From assembly GCA_037074615.1 (NCBI GenBank), contig CM073535.1, positions 6,921,001 to 6,985,000 on the forward strand: a stretch of 64,000 bases of DNA, in the 5' to 3' direction. The translations under genes and the position numbers were made by a program. The notes under the pieces are model-generated. The model made no database searches and was not told the origin of the DNA. It worked only from the letters and a program-made list of their open reading frames with translations. Origin of the DNA: Leucaena leucocephala (taxonomy: Eukaryota > Streptophyta > Magnoliopsida > Fabales > Fabaceae). How positions within the stretch are numbered: position 1 is the first letter of the stretch; every line of letters begins with the position of its first letter. Shown here piece by piece: positions 59,444 through 64,000 of the stretch.

Positions 59444-62333
59444 TCGTTCTAATTTATTTACCTGGAAATCATGTAATTTGCTGCTGCGTATTCAATTAGA
59501 TACTAATATTGACCACCATTCAGCAGATCACAACCAAAGCAAACCCTACTCTGAAAGCTATTTGCATCTGTACGATTGGTAAGGGTTAGGTTAAATTAAT
59601 TATAGAGGACTATGAAAATATGTCTACTCATTAAATTATATTAATGATAGACTTATACTTACAATCTTAATCATAATTAATTTTATTTAATTATGTTATG
59701 TGATTTAATTAATAATATATTTTTTAAATCAAAGCCTACAAGCATTGTACACTACCGGTCACCACAGTTCATGATACGTATAGAGCAGCTGGTGATATAG
59801 AAAACTATCACTATTTTTCTTATTCAAAGGAATTATAGTAATCCTCATATACTTAATATATAATCTATTTAATTAATTTAATTATATTAAGAAAGTTAAT
59901 TATTTAATTAATATGGTATATTTTTTCTAAAATACCCTAGTTATCTTTATTAATTATATATCTCTCTCTTATACTTGATTATTATTGAGGAATATTAATA
60001 AGGATAATTTGATAAGAAATTTATAAATATATAAAATATATTTTATATTTAAAATTAAGATTAACTTCTTAATTAAATCTTATATAAGGAGAGAGGAGGA
60101 GTATTGGTTATTCTCTTCATCACTTGAGCTTCATTTCTCTTCCGAAACATAAAACGATAAAATCATCAACTTGGGTTCACTTCAAATTCATATATTATTG
60201 TTGATTTAATTATTCCTTTTTTTTTAAATTTTTTTGAATAAAAAATAGCCGTGTACGGCCTAAATTAATTGACGGGTTAAGATTGAATCAAATAAATAAT
60301 ATTCATGTAAAAATCATTTTGTTTTTTTTTGGGTTAAAACTACTCTTAATAATGAAAATTTCAAAATCCTCGTAAATGGAGTGTTGAAAAATGAAACATG
60401 CTCAAGAAAAGATAAGATGAGAACAAAAAAATGGAACCATTTTTTTTTTTTTGTAAAAGCCAAGAATCCAAGTAACGAAAAGTCATTAAGATCATGGGAA
60501 AATCCCTTTGAGAAAAACAACATTTGAGGATTAAAAAGTCTCAAAATAAGGAAAGATTCGAATTCTAATAAAGAAACGATAACTGCAATATATGATAATT
60601 AAAAGAGAAAGCAGAAAGGGTTTGAGTCTTACGTAAGAGATTATTGGATCGAAAGACGATGATGATGAGTTTCTCTGTAGAAAAACGGAGGGAGAGAGAA
60701 GGGACGCAAATGCAGAATAAGCCTTTTGATTCTTCTTTCTTCGTTTTTTTTTTAAAATGTGAAATTATGATTTCATTATTTAGTTGATTAATTAAGGAGA
60801 AAGATGAGATATTATTCTTAGAATTTTCAGAGGTAATTAGCATTCAAAATTTGTGGTGCTCTCATGTAGACTAGAATGAATCCATTGGCATGCCTGAAAA
60901 GTTGGAGGAGAGAGGGTTCTGTTAATACTCCTTTAAAATTCTTCCAATCAATTCATTATTTTCCTTAAAAAGTGTTTTTTTTATTGAGTACTTTACCGAA
61001 AATACATTTAAAAAAAATAAATTGCGAAGGAATTACATTTTAAACAATCTTTTTTAGAGTTTTTTTTTGGCTAAACTATATGCAATCTTATTTTATTCAT
61101 AAGAAATATTATCTCTGATATTTAAGAGCTAGTTATTTTTTTTAGATAAATTAAATAAATTAAACAGTTAATTATTATAATTAATATAAGAGATATCTGA
61201 CTAATTTATATAGATTAAAAAGTATATTATATCAATTTATTTTGAGAGGTTATATTTAGTTATAATTAACTAATTTATTTAATTCTTTTAATCTATAAAA
61301 AATCAATTATTCCTTACATTAAAGATAATAGTGGGTATATTACTATTTCTGAACTTAATTATAAGCATTAATCCACTTTATCTTTTAATTTTATAATTTT
61401 TCTCTAAACTCTCCTATTAAATGGATGATAATTATAATACAGATGATTATGAATTCATAAGAAAACTAATACACAACTGTTAAAAAAAGGACTAATTTAA
61501 TTAGAGTAGCATTATACTTCCAAACCCACTTTGAAGTAAGGAAAAAGACCTCAGATGAAAAACCATTCCAAATTTTGCCTACAAGCTAGCCTTGCAGCTC
61601 AACGCAGAATCCAATAAATCCAAGCTTCTGGAATGTCTTGAGTACATGTTGACATATTCCATCCTTCCACTAATACTTATTCCCTGAAATTTCAGAAATA
61701 ATGCTCAATTAGGTTTATTCTCACATGATAATGATGCTCACAAGTGTTCAAGCGTTATGGTGGTGGTCGTGGTGGTTGTCTTTCAACGGTATAACAGCTA
61801 AAAAAAACTAACAATATATATAATTTAATCACTTTAGGGGCAAACACACTTTGTGCCAATGCCCAACACAAATTCTTATTCTTATATAATTATTACATGC
61901 ATTGTCCACTTTCATTCTGTTAATTATGCTCTTCTTGATCCCTTGGCATTAATCATACATGTGGGGCATCCATTATTTTCTCATCTCACTTTCGTTCTTT
62001 CATCAAACATAAACCACTTTGCTGGATGGTCTCCCCACTTACCAGGGAAGCTATTCCCCGCCGGAACAAAACCAGAATATACTCAGAACCACATGCCAAT
62101 AAAAAGCTCATTATATATATTTGTGTATGTGTATATATATATATATATATATTAAAGTATAATTTTATTCTAAAAGTTTTCTTGAGTTTTAAGAGTTGTA
62201 GATATCCAAAAAAAAAAAATTAAATTACATTGTTATTTTTTTTAAAGTTTCTAGACATTTATCTAAAAAACTTATCCTCATCTTTTTTTGTGAAAAAAAT
62301 TATAATAAAATTAGACCTTAATTCTATATATAC

Positions 62334-62366
<33 letters not shown>

Positions 62367-62910
62367 AGAACGAAAGGAAGATGACTAGAAGAAATTCATT
62401 CACATGCAAGCAAACTTGGGAAGAAAATCTGAACACATGTGGAAGTTTTTCTCCCACTCACATTTCATGTAAAATAAGTAACCACACAACCAGACAGAAA
62501 GTAAGGTACAAACTAAAAGAAGAGACCAGAAATCAAATAAAAGAAACTGAGAAAATAGCGCGACCTCCGAAAAAGCATGAGATTGAAAATGACATCTAAC
62601 GGCTACAAACTCTGACAACCTTCACGCGCATACTTAGAACTAACATCATCAACAAACTTGAGAGCAAAGAATCCGATGATGTTCTTCTTCCTTCCACTCC
62701 TTTTACAGTCCAGGTGCACAGTAACATGAACAAGTACCTACTACTATTTACAATTTATAGCACAAACCCCAAATGATAAAATTTCATAACGAATATTTAC
62801 ACATCATTATATCCCAGAAAAAAAGGAAACTTGCTATCCGCTCTCAGAACTTTTGGTTATGACCTGCAAAATATATTTATATATATGTCATATTGTTTCT
62901 GTTTCTGTGT
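59440..62910. other. Spacer between the ANTH gene and the receptor kinase
   Basis: No further coding region. Two stretches look like 5' leader exons of the ANTH gene on the minus strand: about 60633-60720, CT-rich and ending at a GTAAG donor, and about 59463-59570, ending at GTAAAT. The region from 59.6 to 62.4 kb is AT-rich. (TA)n runs lie at 62133-62152 and 62331-62350, the latter followed by (GA)n to 62366. The last 300 bases hold the kinase gene's 3' untranslated region. Confidence 0.4.
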
Positions 62911-64000
62911 TCATCTTGGACCAGAGAGTTCCATGGCATAGGAATCCAAAGAATGTCCATCATCATCATCATCCACTGCCATGCCAAACATGTGGGAGCG
63001 GTCGTGCTTAGAATTCGAAGCGGTGGTGGTGGTAGGACAGGATGATGAACTGTTGCTACTGTTGCTGTGAAAGGAGCTCATGCTGAGGCTACCATGATTA
63101 TGTGATGCCGCCCATTTTTGGGCGAGGCCATCGCCTTCGAGCATCCGGACCACTTCAGACATCTTAGGGCGGTAGGCCGGCAAATATTGAGTGCAGAGTA
63201 AAGCCACTTGCAACATCTCCCCCACCTCTATCCAGTCATAGTGACTACCTAGCTCTTTGTCCACCAATACTTCAAGTTTCTTTTCATGTTGTATTTTCTT
63301 AACCTGTCAACATACAGACAAGTTGTAGCCCAGTTAGATACAAGCATGAAATAATGTGTTCAGGGAACAGTCAAATTAGCACTCCTTTTATAGATAAATT
63401 AAAAGAGTAATCAGTTAATTATAATTAATATAAGAGTTAATTGATTAATTTGAGAAGATTAAAAAGTATATAAGAGTTAATTGACAAATTTATTTATTTA
63501 TTTAACTTCTTATTTTATCCAAAAAAAATCAATTAACTTTTATATTAAGTATCGAAATGAGTATATCATATAGACTACATGTTTATCTTGTCAAAAACAC
63601 CAGATAATGGAATCAAATGAACAGCTTCAGGTTGCAGAACGAACTTACCCACTCTAGGATAGCGCCCTTTTGATTAACTGTTTTCCCAAACTCAAGGGCT
63701 GTCATTCCAGTTATAAGCTCTAACAAGAGAATGCCAAATCCAAATACATCGGTTTTCTCCGAAGATTGGCCAGTGGAGAGGTATTCGGGTGCAATGTGGC
63801 CCACAGTGCCACGGACAGCGGTTGTGACATGAGAGTCAGCATGGTCAAGGAGCTTTGCAAGCCCAAAATCACCTACAACAGCCTCAAAATAGTTATCAAG
63901 AAGCACATTAGCAGCCTTTACATCTCTGTGTATTATCTTTGGATCACATTGCTCATGAAGATACAGAAGACCTCTCGCGGCTCCAATGGCAATCCTCTTT
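62911..64000 (-). CDS. LRR receptor-like kinase, NIK/CIK type (C-terminal half of the kinase domain)
   Basis: Two exons are in the window: 63649-64000 (continues past the right edge) and 62911-63303, joined by a GT-AG intron in phase 0. The kinase part includes RIAIGAARGLLYLHEQCDP, the catalytic loop HRDVKAANVLLD, DFGLAKLLDHADSHVTT, the activation loop GTVGHIAPEYLSTGQSSEKT, DVFGFGILLLELITG, WVKKIQHEKKLEVLVDKELG and RPKMSEVVRMLEGDGLA. It is an RD kinase with all visible catalytic residues intact. The tail is Ser/Thr- and Asp-rich and ends SLDSYAMELSGPR, typical of LRR-II receptor kinases (SERK, NIK, CIK); the DDDDD stretch and ending are closest to the CIK/NIK branch from memory. The extracellular LRRs and the membrane segment lie outside. 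Confidence 0.9.

Noticed and set aside
1..64000. CRISPR arrays, riboswitches, rRNA and intact tRNA genes
   Set aside because: Looked for and not seen; the window is plant nuclear DNA.

Overview
The window is nuclear DNA from a eudicot plant. It is AT-rich (intergenic DNA is mostly A/T runs), its genes carry short exons with GT-AG introns, its gene families are plant-type (plant tetraspanin, UDP-glucuronate 4-epimerase, NIK/CIK-type receptor kinase), and it holds Ty1/copia retrotransposons, hAT-like elements, MITE-like elements and a tRNA-derived SINE. The species cannot be named from the sequence alone. There are no prokaryotic features and no CRISPR array.

Genes from left to right: a TET8-like tetraspanin (3' end cut by the left edge, - strand); COX6B, a small respiratory-chain subunit (4 exons, -); a single-exon UDP-glucuronate 4-epimerase (GAE, -); two small secreted, cysteine-containing proteins (36.2 and 38.9 kb, +), the first with a good prolamin-like/ECA1 cysteine pattern; an HD-domain 5'-nucleotidase-like gene (HDDC2/YfbR family, 8 exons, +); a divergent CNOT9/RCD1-like gene (10 coding exons, +); an ANTH-domain clathrin-assembly (AP180/PICALM-like) gene (15 coding exons, -); and the kinase-domain end of an LRR receptor kinase (-, cut by the right edge). 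These are ordinary single-copy-looking genes of unrelated pathways. Nothing suggests an operon-like cluster.

Repeats fill the space between them. A copia element at 7.56-12.64 kb is relatively young (LTRs about 4% different by eye, a near-perfect 5-bp target duplication) but its gag-pol is broken by frameshifts and stops. An older copia element at 19.05-24.32 kb (LTRs about 10% different) has lost most of gag. A third copia element at 40.19-44.61 kb, related to the second, is heavily decayed. Its integrase region runs opposite to its LTRs and is flanked by an inverted repeat, and the whole element sits inside a MITE-like repeat whose uninterrupted relative lies at 15.4-15.9 kb. A truncated hAT transposon lies at 32.0-34.9 kb, with a 0.57-kb non-autonomous look-alike at 14.0-14.6 kb. 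A G-rich/C-rich inverted-repeat element lies at 16.4-17.05 kb. A SINE with a 15-bp target duplication and a MITE-like element sit in introns of the ANTH gene.

I did not find a new biological system. The points most worth checking are an Asp-to-Asn change in the HD metal-binding motif of the HDDC2-like protein, four site II (TGGGCC) elements upstream of COX6B, the inverted and nested copia structure, the divergent CNOT9 paralogue with a probable GC-AG intron, and the unusual N-terminus of the ANTH protein. Exon boundaries were placed by eye from splice signals, reading-frame continuity and remembered family consensus. No alignments or searches were run.
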